A DNA stretch of 64,000 nt from Diphasiastrum complanatum (lineage: Eukaryota > Streptophyta > Lycopodiopsida > Lycopodiales > Lycopodiaceae), in assembly GCA_029204225.1 (NCBI GenBank), contig CM055106.1, positions 3,561,954 to 3,625,953 of the forward strand. Reading direction: 5' to 3'. The notes under the pieces were generated by a model, which was not told where the DNA came from, made no database searches, and saw nothing but the letters and a program-made list of their open reading frames with translations. Below are positions 35,153 to 45,965 of the stretch, in pieces. Positions within the stretch are counted from its first letter, which is position 1, and every line of letters begins with the position of its first letter. Made by a program: the position numbers and the translations under genes.

Positions 35153-36784
35153 CTCCTCCTAAAAAAGTATCTAATGTGGATCAAGCATCGATTTTGAGAT
35201 AAGACCAAGATTAGACCTATGCTTTGAGAAGGCACTTTTGCAAAGTGGCTTTGTGAGAAGATCAGCAATACATGAAGATGTGTTGACGTGTTCCAAGTTG
35301 ATTTCACCTCCAATGAGCTTTTCCCTTACAAAATGATGTGCCACTTCTATATGCTTGCTTCATGCATGAAAAATAGGACTGTTTGCAAGAGCTTGTTCCG
35401 ATTTGTTGTCACATTTGATCAAGGGAAGATCATCCTCTTTGATGCACTTTAGCTCCATGATTAACCTCTTGATCCAGAGCACCTCTTTAGTTGTTGTAGT
35501 GAGTGCTTTGTACTCGGTCTCACAAGATGATAGAGATATGGTATCTTGCTTCTTTGAAAGCCAAGACACAAGATTGCCTCCAAGAAAGATAGTATATGCA
35601 TTAATGGACTTTCAATCCATTTTTTCACTTGCAAAATCGGAATCCGAATAGCCAACAATGGTTAGATCTTCATTCTTGTACAATAAACCATAATCTTGAG
35701 TAGAAGATATATATTAGAACTCTCTTGGCCATCTTCCAATGTTGGATCTTGGGATCTTGCATAAATTGACTCAATTTGTGCACACAATAGCTCAAATCGG
35801 GTCTAGTGATAGTAAGCCAAATTAAAGAGCCTATAAGACTCCTATAAAGTGTGATGTCCTTGAAGGATCTTTCATCACCTTTAATAGGATCGTTTACATG
35901 TTGTTCCATGGGAGTATCTATGCCTTTACAATTTTGCATATTGAATTTTCTCAACATAGAAAAGACATATCTAGATTGACAAATAAAATCATATTGTTCA
36001 TGAAAATCAATTTCAAGGCCTAAAATGTAATGGATCTCTCCTAGGTCTTGCATTTTGAATTCTTTTCCTAATGCATCTTTGGTTTCTTGAACTAGCATCA
36101 AACAACTTCCACTAAGAATAATGTCATCTACATAGATTAGAAGAATGACAATATTACTACCATCAAACTTTAAGTACATAGAAGGATCATAGTCACTAAG
36201 CACAAATCCTAATGAAAGTAGAAAGTTGTTGAGTCTTGAATACCTTGATCTAGGTGCTTGCTTCAAGCCATAAAGACTTCTAAATAGCAAACACACCTTA
36301 GATTTATCCTTGATAAATCCTTGAGGTTGTTCCATGTATATCTCCTCCTCAAGATAGCCATTCAGAAAAGCATTGGAGACATCAAGTTGAAACAGTTTCC
36401 ACTTAAAAAATAAGACAAGAGAGATTATGATTCTTATTGTCACCATCTTTGCTACAGGAGAGAAGGTTTCTTCATAGTCAAGGCCATATATTTGTGCAAA
36501 GCCTTTAGCACATAATCTTGCCTTGTACTTGTTGATGGAGCCATCATGATTGTACTTGATCTTGAACACCCACTTGCATCCAATGACATGCATGTCAGGT
36601 GGTTGATCCACTAGCTCCCATGTGTGGTTGGTGATCAAGGCATCATATTCAATCTTCATGGCCTAATACCACTCCTTGGTATTGAGGGCTTCTTGGACAT
36701 CTTTGGGCTCCTCATGAGAAACAAAATAAGCATAAGTGGAATCAAGATCCACTTGTTTTCCTTTGTCATCATAAGTAGCCTCTT
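35153..36784 (-). pseudogene. Copia C RT and RNase H, 5'-truncated
   Basis: The minus-strand frame begins in the linker before RT (EATYDDKGKQVDLDSTYAYF), where a TAG replaces a residue near 36663. It runs through KWVFKIKYNHDGSINKYKAR, QLDVSNAFLNGYLEEEIYMEQ and the catalytic LLIYVDDIILSG, then enters RNase H. A 2-nt deletion relative to copy B near 35712 shifts the frame. The TGA after SDFASEKMD is shared with copy B, and RNase H is further broken near 35360. Integrase and gag are absent; sequence beyond 36784 is unrelated. Confidence 0.9.
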
Positions 36785-36799
36785 AGGCCAGCCTCTTGA

Positions 36800-38290
36800 T
36801 TGTTCCTATTCTGGTTGCACCAGATGTTGCACCAACAGTCGAAGTGACAGCTACCACTGCTATGGAGATTGATGCCATGCCATCCCAACCAGATATAGTT
36901 CCAGTTGGGGCCATGGATACAGATGATGCTACTGCTGATTCTTCAAAGCTAGCATCTACTTCCACATCTTAGAAGCAGTGGAGTGCATCCATCTTTGATG
37001 ATGATGCAACCCAGTCCGACACATCAGGCAAAGGACGAACAGCTGCTGAAGGCGACCCTGGGGGCACCTATTGAAGATGAAGGTGAACTAGACAACTAGC
37101 CCCAGTGGTTTCACACCATGACAGAGAAAGCCAAAAATCTAGTGGTTGAAGTGTACGAGTTGGACAAATACCATCAGAAGATTACCATGGAGTTTGTTAA
37201 CTCAGAAAGGAGATGCCAAGAGGAACTTAAGGCATCCCATGAGAAGATCGATTCTCTCGAATTAGACAACATGAAGCTGATCGAACAAAATCTTTCTCTT
37301 GAAACACAGCTTCAGACTCTTAATAAAAGAAGCTGATTCTTTGAAAAAGATGAATAAGACAATTCCGGCCAAGTCTGACAATTTTCAGACTCAAAATGAT
37401 TCTTTGAAGCAACAACTCTTGGCTGTGAATCAACATAACGTCGCCCTTCAGAAATATTTGCAGGAGGAGCGAATGACGCGAATAAAGACAAATGCTGCTC
37501 TTTTTGTGTGCACCAATGCAGGGTCAGTCATAGTAGACCTCACGAAGCTGAACCAGCTCCAAGACCAGATGCTCAAAAAGTTTTGAGTCGAGTTCTTGCA
37601 ACCCCTCGAGGATGCAAAGACACTTGTCGAGGAAGAGTTGGCTGAGCTGAAGGAGCTCTCGAGTGAAGCCATCCCATCTTGCAGCGGGCCCGATTCACAC
37701 GATGAATATCTTCAGGCCCTATTTCACATTGATGACCTCACACAGAAGCTTCAAGTTGTGCCATCCTGTTTCGGAGTCTCAAACCATCCTGAGTATTTGG
37801 ATGCTGTCGCAAATCTCGACGAGCTTAAACAGGAGCGAACGCTTCTGGAAATGGTGTCCACATGCATTTAATGTTCAGTTGCAATGGCGTGTGGATTACA
37901 TGATGCTACCAGGTGCAGTAGACATCACCTTCGACAATTGGAAGAGACCTTGGGAGAAGGACAACTTTTTTTAGTTATGGGCCCAACTCTTTATCGAACA
38001 AAAAGGATGTCTCTGGTGATAGTGAAGAATTGGCCTCACACATGAACTTTGAAGTCCACCTTAGAAATTGAGTGGATGGAGTTCACAAATTTTGTGCTGA
38101 CTTTAGAAAGGATGATTGAGGGGTCCACTTTCAGATCACCCAACCTGCATCGATCCAAATAAGACTGGATGAATGTCAGGCGGATTTCTGCACGTGCTTT
38201 CCAAATGATGGTAGAACTAGAACTTGATCCGGAAGCCATTGGTCAAATGTTTGTAGACAGCTCCGTAGATCACAATAGTTCGTGTGATTG
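36800..38290 (+). pseudogene. Unrecognised coiled-coil reading frame, broken
   Basis: A plus-strand coding-like region starts with an Ala/Thr/Asp-rich segment (VAPDVAPTVEVTATTAMEID). It runs into long heptad-rich helices (LELDNMKLIEQNLSLETQLQ; NDSLKQQLLAVNQHNVALQK; LEDAKTLVEEELAELKELSS). It ends with a helical segment containing RISARAFQMMVELELDPEAI. Frame changes occur near 37320 and 37870, and stops lie at about 36970, 37584 and 38164. Base composition is less AT-rich than the flanks. I do not recognise the family. It could be an antisense extra frame of the neighbouring gypsy element H, as known in Tat-lineage elements, or a captured host fragment. Confidence 0.45.
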
Positions 38291-38635
38291 ATCACAAAGA
38301 GAATAAGCACAGGAAAGCATAAACTCGCAGGCCGAAAGTGTAAGGAAGAAAATGGAAAATAACTCTGATATGCAGTAGCGGTGTGGAAGGGATGATGATG
38401 TGGCATGGTGACATGACATCTGTCACTTCCATTTATGGAGGACGTGCATGGCTCAGTGTTTGAAACTATAATTTGACAGATCGATCTTTAATGACGAAAG
38501 ATCATTTGTGAAAAGAAAAAATATTAAAAAAAAAACAATATCTGTTTTGATATGTGAGCGTACACACGTGTAAAAAAAATGATAATCACTTGGCCATCGT
38601 CTTTAATGGAGGAATACAAAAAGTAGGTCGAGAGA
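38291..38635. other. Spacer between coiled-coil frame and HSE-like array
   Basis: About 345 bp without a credible gene. The sequence is AT-rich with an A-run near 38530. Confidence 0.5.
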
Positions 38636-38820
38636 TTCTCGAAAATATGCTAGAAAGATTGTAGAAAGTTTTGCGAAACTTTCTCGTAGGATCCTAAAAA
38701 CAAAATACAGAAACTCGCAAAAATTTCTTGAAAATTTTAGCAACATACTAGAAAATTTCTCGAAAAACTGGAGAAAATGCTAGGAAGATTCTAGAAAAAT
38801 TCTCGAAAAATGTTAGAAGG
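38636..38820. repeat. 32-bp-period array of TTCnnGAA (heat-shock-element-like) sites
   Basis: TTCTCGAA, TTCTTGAA, TTCTCGAA, TTCTAGAA and TTCTCGAA start at 38636, 38725, 38757, 38789 and 38800. Three of them are spaced exactly 32 bp apart, and the intervening bases are also related (CTAG(A/G)A, GAAAAT), so this is a short tandem array. TTCnnGAA is the core dyad bound by heat-shock factors. The array lies just 3' of the gypsy H integrase stop, where a 3' LTR would be expected. Confidence 0.7.
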
Positions 38821-38891
38821 TTGTAAAAAATTTCACAAATTTTTTTAGAAAAGATAAAAGAAAAGTCACGAAAACAATAAATTTTTTTTGG

Positions 38892-39840
38892 TCAAAGGTG
38901 ATATTTCTTCAGTCTGGACCCATTAATACGTGTAGGTAATAGTTCACCTTCAAGTGATTGATGTTGCACAGAACCATTGTCAAACACCTCTATAACTTTA
39001 TACGGTCCAAGCCATCTCATATGGAGTTTTCCGGAAAACTTTTGATGTCGACTGTCATATATTAGTACAAAGTCATCAGCTTTTAGATCACATTTCCTGA
39101 TATGACTGTCATACTTCTTCTTTCTTTGTTCCTGGATTTCCTTCGTTAATTTTTGTGAAGTCACACGAGCTTCAACTAGTTCTTCAATATCAGTCAACCT
39201 TTCATTTATACATTCTGCATCTATTCGTTGAGCTTGAATACAAAAAGTTTTCACCTCAAATTCAATTGGCAAAATAGGATGCATACCATACGTAAGGAAA
39301 TATGGTGTCTACTTCGTCGTTATTTTCTCTGTGTTGCGATAAGCCCAGAGAACTGATGGTAATTTTTGATCCCAATCCGTTGCATGTGCAATAGTAATTT
39401 TGTTCATGATCTTACATAAAATTCCATTAGCTCTTTCTGTCAACCTGTTTGCTTTTGGATTATACGGTGTAGTTTTTTTGTGTTTGATTAGAAAATAGGT
39501 TGTCAGCAACCGTATCATGTCATTTAGAAAATGTGTACCTCGGTCACTTACTAGTTCAAGTGGACAACCATATCTTGTGATTATACTTTTGAATAAGAAC
39601 ATCGCGACAGTTTTCGCATCCTTATGGTGCAAGAGGCAGGATTGGTGTCAACGGCCAATTCATTGCTTTTGTAGGCTTACCAGATCTCTGGGATGGATCA
39701 CATGAACGAATAAAATTTAATACATCCTTGAACATTGTTGGCCACCAATACTTGCAATCAATATCTTATTAACAGAATTTTTCAAAGCAAAATGTCCACC
39801 AGCATCTTCTGAGTGTAAGGCTTTAACGACCTTTTTAATG
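38892..39840 (-). pseudogene. Gypsy H integrase
   Basis: From the minus strand: a zinc-finger-like start (LHSEDAGGHFALKNS), then catalytic-core motifs LVSDRGTHFLND and TTPYNPKANRLTERANGIL with the expected Asp and Glu. WAYRNTEKITTK and YGMHPILPIEFEVKT follow. The C-terminal GPY/F module reads KLHMRWLGPYKVIEVFDNGS and ends SRLKKYHL. A frameshift and stop occur between the zinc region and the core, and a stop near 39308 splits the core from the C-terminal domain. A usual Gly is replaced by Arg in KANRLTERAN. Confidence 0.88.
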
Positions 39841-39860
39841 TCTTCAGTTTTGAGACATCT

Positions 39861-40298
39861 TCAAAGCTGATGATCTGCACCAAGCTTGTACAAGATATTG
39901 TTAATAATCGTATAAGGTGCTACCTTATATTGAAAAACTGTCTTTTGCTCCAAATTGTAACCATCCGGATATATCTTATCTTTGAGATAAATAATAATAT
40001 CAGAATATAACGAATTTGTAGATGAAATCTCGAATAAATGTTCGTCTAAAAAATCATCATTGATAGGTTCTTCAATATTTCCTGTGCTGAGTCCTGAAAG
40101 ATAATTAATATTTGTATGATACTTTCCTTGGCGAACTTCTACTTTATAAGTGAATTCTTGTAGAAGTAGAACCCATCGAGCAATTCGTCCTGATAGATTT
40201 GGTTTATTTACAAGATACTTAAGAGCATAGTGATCAACATGAAAAATAAATGCATATCCCAACAAATAATGCCGAAATTTCTTAACAATGAAAATCAT
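39861..40298 (-). pseudogene. Gypsy H RNase H
   Basis: The segment FIFHVDHYALKYLVNKPNLS followed by RIARWVLLLQEFTYKVEVR is the characteristic end of the gypsy RNase H domain. The DHLSR-like motif is degenerate (INYLSGLS). It is followed by the linker to integrase (LEQKTVFQYKVAPYTIINNI). It continues from the RT block with stop codons between about 40300 and 40530. Confidence 0.85.
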
Positions 40299-40530
40299 TC
40301 CAAGAGCTTCCCTTTCTGTAGCCGAATAATTCTTCTCTGATGCACTGAGCTATCGACTCGCATAGTAAATGTGATGATCTTTCTTCTAGTCATCCTTCTA
40401 GCTTAAACAAACGCCAATAGCAAATGCAGAAACATCCACATAACTATGAAATAAATTAGCCCAGTTGGGTGGTCTTAGAATAGGAGCATTGTTCAACCTT
40501 TGCTTAAGTTCTTCGAATGCTTTCTACTGT

Positions 40531-41466
40531 TCATTCATCCACAAGTAATCCACTTGTTTCTTCAGTAGATGTGTAAGAGAGACAGCAATAGAAGCATGAT
40601 TTTGAATAAATCTTCGGTAATAGCCGACATGTTCTAAAAAAAGCTCTTAGTTCACGTAAATTGGTTGGTATCTGGAGATTCTTTATAAGCTCGACTTTAT
40701 CTTTGTCAACTTCTATTCCTCTGTTAGATCTTCTGTGTCCGAGTAATATCCCTTCTTTCATACCAAAAAAACATTTCTCTAGATGAAGGGATAAACAAGT
40801 ATCTCTACAGCGTTGCAATGTTAATTTCAGCTTCTGCAGGTGCGTCTTTATATCACTATATACACAGAAATTATCAATAAATATTTTGAGAAAAGTTCTT
40901 AGGAAGGTAGCGAAAATTAACATCATGATTCGCTGAAATTTCACTGTAGCGTTACAAAGACCAAAGGGCATTTTGTTGTAGGCATAAGTGCCCCAATCCG
41001 TAGTGAATTTAGTATTTGAACGATCCTCCTTCTGCACTCCAACCTGATTATAACTAGAAAAACTGTCACAGAAACTGTAACGCTCCTGACCAGCAACCTG
41101 ATCTAAGATGAAATCAGTGAAGGGTAGAGGATGATGATCCTTCCTTGTGGCAGCATTGAGTTTGCGAAAATCCTGGCATATTCGTATCTTGCTAGTCTTC
41201 TTCTTTGGGATGACAACAATGGGTGAAACCCATTCACTGCTTAAGACGGGATAGATTATACCTGCCTTAAGGTGTTTGTTGAGTTCTTCCTTAACCATGA
41301 GAGAGTACTTAGGATTGAGACAATACTGTCTCTGTCGAATAGGTACAACATCTTCCTTAAGATTGATATGGTGCTCTCCGAATTCTGCAGGTATACCCTT
41401 CAAATCGTCGAGCGACCAGACAAAAACATCTTGATACTCCTTCAATAGTTCAGTGAATTCCACCAA
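40531..41466 (-). pseudogene. Gypsy H reverse transcriptase, catalytic Asp lost
   Basis: RT motifs in order: DVFVWSLDDLKGIP, RQRQYCLNPKYSLMVKEEL, SEWVSPIVVIPKKKTSKIRI, LNAATRKDHHPLPFTDFILD, WGTYAYNKMPFGLCNATVKF, then the catalytic box FIDNFCVYSD, then LEKCFFGMKEGILLGH. The usual FIDDF has become FIDNF, removing one of the two metal-binding aspartates. The frame is otherwise open for about 310 codons. Confidence 0.9.
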
Positions 41467-41545
41467 TTTAGTTCTCCAAGTGACACAAATCTGCTAGGTG
41501 CAAGTTCAATTAGTTCAGTAGAATCTAGTAAAATGATACCTTTTG

Positions 41546-42487
41546 TCATATTGGCCTTGGTATGGCCATGAATTTCACGCTGGTTGACTCCATAGATGTT
41601 TTCTTGTCGTCAACCTGGTTCTTGTTACCAAATTTGTGTTCGGATTCGTCACTCGAATCATCAGACTCTTTCGAGTTCGTGTCTGCAACATTAACTTCTT
41701 TATACAAAACATCCACTTCAGTGTTGCAGGCATCGAAGAATTCTTCTTTGTCAGCATTCTCATAACATTCGAAATATTGAACTTCAATGTCAGATGCGTT
41801 AGAAAAAATATGTAAGGCATAAGAAGATTCTTCTGAGGTAAAATTGGTGTCAGACAAAGGAGTTTCACCTTCATATTTGTCACGACTCCAGGTAATTATT
41901 TGTTCTGCCTGCTTACCACGATTATTGGTCTCACCAATTTGAAATCTTAGCTCTTTGGATTTCCAATGAATACTTGCGTTTGATTGATAAAGCCAAGGTC
42001 GTCCAATCAGCACAAAATAGGATGACAAACCGAGTGGTTTGATAACTATGAAATTCATTGTGAATGGCTTGGCTTGAATGTAAACAGTGACATCTTTCAG
42101 TTCTCCAACAAGTTTTCATCGTGTCGAATCAGCTAACTTGATGTTTCGCTATGTCGGTTGAATGTAAGTCAGCCCCAAAGCTTGAGCTATGTCTTCTGTT
42201 ATTATGTTCATGCTGGAACCAGAGTCAATTGGCACTTTTTTAATCAGACATCCCGCAATGGTAATATCAATTTCAGGTGCACCGAGATCACCTAAATCAA
42301 TAGACAGAACACCGACATCTGGCAAAAAAACTTTTTTCTTTTTTTTTTTCGGTGCAGAAAGACCTTTTAGTTGCTTCTGGTAATAAGTGTTATCTGCCAA
42401 CAGCTGCTCAAAAGTAATATTTGAACGAAGTGTCGATGTCATAGTCTTTTGTCTTCGATTTTGAGATTGGCAAATCAATAACAACAC
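41546..42487 (-). pseudogene. Gypsy H retropepsin and linker
   Basis: The segment VGVLSIDLGDLGAPEIDITI leads to the active-site motif VPIDSGSSMNIITEDIAQAL (about 42230-42170). This is the gypsy aspartic protease with an intact DSG. A frame change near 42130 leads into VLIGRPWLYQSNASIHWKSK, a conserved post-protease motif. A Ser/Asp/Glu-rich linker to RT follows, ending near 41546. Confidence 0.85.
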
Positions 42488-44310
42488 TAGACAATTTCGT
42501 CTTCGTGATTTCGTTGTCCCCTTCCTCGAAAGACCATCTTCTCTGCAGCAGTTGACTGAAGTTCAGCGTTGATAATTTCTTTCGCCTCTGTTGAGATATC
42601 TTTTGCAAGTAACTTCGCAACATCCCAGTCATAGTCAGGGTCATCTTTGAGATCTTCTTTAGTCGTAGATTTATTCATTGTCTTGCTAGAAGATTTTCTC
42701 TTTGAGGATTTTTTACGCTTCGTTGAAGATTTTTGGTCAGGTTTCGAGGAGCTTTTGCTTTTCGTTGTGACTTTGAATATCTTGTCCATGCCACTTGGCC
42801 AGGACTGATCTTTTGTCTTTGCCAATTTTTCTTCAATAACGTCAATTCTCTGCACAACAGCATCAATCGAAGCTTTCGCCTTCGAGTCTGCAGCAGCTGG
42901 TGTTGCTACATACTGATATTTGGGTCGCGGCTTCTGCGGCTGAGGGCAGTCAGAATACTTATGGCTAGGCTCTCTGCAGTTTGAGCATAACGGTACATAA
43001 CCAATCGGCTTTCACAGCTAAGGATAGTCAGGTGAAAAATGTTCCGGCTCTCCATAGTTATAGCAGTTGTTCGACACTGGTTTAGTCACGGTTTGAGACT
43101 TCGTTGGTCCAACAAATTCAGGAGGATTATGTCTTCTTGGTGCAAACTTGGGTCTGTCTTGCTGGGCTGATGCTACAATACCCTGAACATAGTTAGTAGT
43201 CGCATCATTTTGGAAGGAAAAAAAGTACCTCCTGGGTAGGATCTTCAATGTATTTGACATTCACAGTGGTGCAGTCTTCCTTAGTGTGTCCTGAAGTTCC
43301 ACATTTCGTACACCACATTCTTGAGTTGAAAGAAGACGCTTTCAACCTTTTATCTGCAACTTCAGAGATCTGCACTTTCAAGTCATTAAACTTTTTATTA
43401 AGGTCAGCCATATTACTCTTCCAAAGCTTTTCAACTTTAGAAGTTGACGACTTATCTTTGACAACTTTCGTGTCATCCTTTCGTTTGGATCGTCGTTTAT
43501 TCTTTCTCTCTCCTTTGTCAGCTTCTGATTATGATGAATCGCTGCTTCTTGAAGAACTGGTACTTGAATCAAAATCTGAATCATCCTCGCTGTCACTAGA
43601 ATCAATCTTCGACTTTCGAGATTTCTTAGTTGATCGTCGCTTTCATGCTAGTTTCGAGGTCTCGAAATTTTTGGCACTAGCTATTATTGCTGCTAAGGAG
43701 GTCATGTCCCCTTGTCTGCAATACCGATCAATCTTTGGCGGTAAACTAGCCAAAAACCATTCGATTTGCATATCAACAGGATATACACCGATTAGTTTTC
43801 CTATGAGTTTTTTAACCTTTTGTGTATATTTGTGAAGGGATTCTTTACTCTTCTTCTGAACATTACAATTCTCGATTTGTAACCAATTTCTTTGAACTGG
43901 TTCGGAAACGCATCTTTCAACAAGTACCAGGTTCCTACACGGCCTGGTTCAACTTGACTGTACTAGATGCGCGCCTGTTCTTTTAGCAGACCAGAGAAGA
44001 TTCGTAGTTTGTCTATGTCAGTACCTTCGTTATTCGCATTAGCGATTGACTCGAATTGTGAGACATAGCTATCTGCATCGTTGGAAGAAGTCTCTTTAAA
44101 ATAATCGTATTTACTTTTTGATATAGAAGTGAAACGTGCAACAAGACCCTCCATACCGAAGCTAATTAGGAGTTCAAGTAACTGGGCAGTAATTTCGTCT
44201 AGATTTCTTCGACTGTATTCTCACTTTGTCTTTGTAAAAATTCTTCTCTAAGCTTACGGTATCGTTCTAATTTGGATTCTCTATCTGACATACACTAGAG
44301 ATGGAGATGG
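42488..44310 (-). pseudogene. Gypsy H gag with several zinc knuckles
   Basis: The start MSDRESKLERYRKLREEF (about 44290) is close to the PBS. A stop and frameshift follow, then the capsid region (GLVARFTSISKSKYDYFKET, 44154-43963). Zinc knuckles follow. One is intact, CTKCGTSGHTKEDC near 43300. One has lost two cysteines, CYNYGEPEHFSPDYP near 43030. A third is CSNCREPSHKYSDC near 42960. A Lys/Ser-rich region (SSTKRKKSSKRKSSSKT) precedes the protease. Three or more frames are used, so the reading frame is broken. Confidence 0.85.
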
Positions 44311-44343
44311 ATTTGTCAGATTGCTTATAACTTTCCTAAACTA

Positions 44344-44361
44344 TCCCCGACAATGGTGCCA
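44344..44361 (-). other. Primer-binding site of gypsy H (tRNA-Asp type)
   Basis: On the minus strand, TGGCACCATTGTCGGGGA resembles TGGCGCCGTTGCCGGGGA, the complement of the plant tRNA-Asp 3' end. The three differences are all G-to-A or C-to-T changes, two of them at CG dinucleotides. Confidence 0.7.
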
Positions 44362-44366
44362 AAAAT

Positions 44367-45790
44367 TGGTATATGTCATACTATACCAACAAGGTTAATA
44401 TAGATTTTTGTAGCAAATAGTGTCGTTCCCACAAAGGACAATGTTAGAAACTTATGTTTTTGGCACAATTTATGACAAGTGGTGCCGAGTGTTATTCTGG
44501 TTGTTGACAGACATTAAAAAGTAACTAGTATTACTTATATTTGGGTGTGTGGTGTTGATAATTTTCAGAACAACAATCTGGCCTCTATCAAATCGAATGA
44601 AACGCATTCTACAGATGAGATGTTATCAGAGTAGTACAATAGTACTACACTCTGGCTGATTAAGGTGTCAACAGAGAGTAAAAAATTGTTCGATGTATTT
44701 GCGATTGTACAAACAACTAATTAATCGCGTTCACGAACTATTCGTTTCTAGACAGAAGTCCTCAACAACTAAAGTCCATATTAATGGTTAAAGAACATCA
44801 ATGGTTTTAGAGCACGTTAGAAACTATGTCAATGCCAATCAGGAAAACAGATCAAAGACTCAATTCCTCAGACAGGGACTGTCATCTCATATGTATACAT
44901 ACAACTTTATTCAATGATCGTGCTAGACTGTACCAAAGATAGTCGTTATTCGAGTGCCGAAAAGAAAGTATTCGCGATAGACGAATAAGATAGTTTTAAG
45001 ACGGTTATTTAGAACATGCTTTACGGATACACAACAAACGACTGTAATGCACTAGAGAGCCTGTCTGATCAGAGAGTAATTCATGTAATGCGTTAGAGTC
45101 CCAGAAGTCAAAGTGCTCGACATCGAAGTGACTAACAAGTCCGAAGTCGAAGTCACCGAAGTCGAACTACCCAAAGTGCTGAAGGCAGACCTCGTGCAAA
45201 AACCAAAAGTCGGACAAGTCGAGTTAGCGGACTTCAGCTTGACGAGCGTGGAGGCATTGCACTATAACGCTCAGCTTCCAAAGCAACATTACAAGAGAGA
45301 TGACTAACAAATAGTTTAGCTTAAACCTCTCTTTTAATACTTAGTTAATCTATCTTGTAATCACATGGTGAGACATAAGTGTAGGTTAGAATTCGAGAAT
45401 GCAACATAGAATGCATGCAATGTGTGCAATAACATAGATATCTGCAGAGAAGCAGATACATCATTGTAAGAGGAGCTTCAGGTCGCCAACAAGTGAGACA
45501 CTGAATGACTCACTCTCAAACAAATCAAAATACAAAATACTTCATGTTTTTCCAATTTTGATTGTTGTGCTACATTTCTTGCTGTCTGATTAATTGCTGC
45601 AATGTCTGTGATCTATAGTCGAGTATCTAGGTCCTACTAATCCAACGCATTCTTGTAGTGCTTCTGCACATTCAGTGCTTCTGCACATTCCAATTTGAAT
45701 TCTCATACATGCATCAATCCAAATTTGTGATCTAATTGCCTATTACCTACGTTGCGACAGACAAGCAAAATCGTCAAATAAGATTCTCTT
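44367..45790 (-). mobile_element. Putative 5' LTR region of gypsy H
   Basis: The LTR should begin at TGGTATATG (44367; reading CATATACCA into the PBS on the minus strand). The nearby GTCGTTCCCACAAAGGAC is the kind of sequence found at the end of many plant gypsy LTRs. The outer boundary is not determined because the second LTR is not in the window. A short GAAGTCGA-type repeat lies at 45120-45170. No gene is recognised; the 64-codon frame 45113-45307 is probably fortuitous. Confidence 0.4.
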
Positions 45791-45965
45791 CAGAATTATT
45801 ATGAAGATGGTTGAAACTTCGCGCTCGGATTGGCAATACAAACTTCACGCAACTTTATGGGCATTCAAGAATCACCTTTAAGGTGAACTCCATTTCAAAT
45901 GGTGTATGGACATGAAGCCATAATGCTTGCTAAATTTGTCATTCCATATTTAAAACCATGTATGG
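45790..45965 (+). pseudogene. Fragment of a second gypsy integrase (+)
   Basis: Across two frames, KMVETSRSDWQYKLHATLWA is followed by TPFQMVYGHEAIMLAKFVIP. This matches the gypsy integrase stretch W-x-x-L-x-x-A-L-W-A-x-(R/K) followed by TPF-x-LVYG-x-EA. It is on the opposite strand from element H, so it belongs to a different insertion. No other part of that element is recognisable. Confidence 0.75.

Larger units (their letters stand above)
38892..44361 (-). mobile_element. Ty3/gypsy element H: PBS, gag, PR, RT, RNase H, IN (5' part and coding body)
   Basis: On the minus strand the order is PBS (44361-44344), gag, protease, RT, RNase H and integrase, which is the gypsy order. The RT and RNase H motifs (LNAATRKDHHPLPF; NKPNLSGRIARWVLLLQEF) and the GPY/F-type integrase end without a chromodomain place it outside the chromoviruses. 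All coding blocks carry stops or frameshifts. No 3' LTR was recognised below 38892. Confidence 0.85.
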
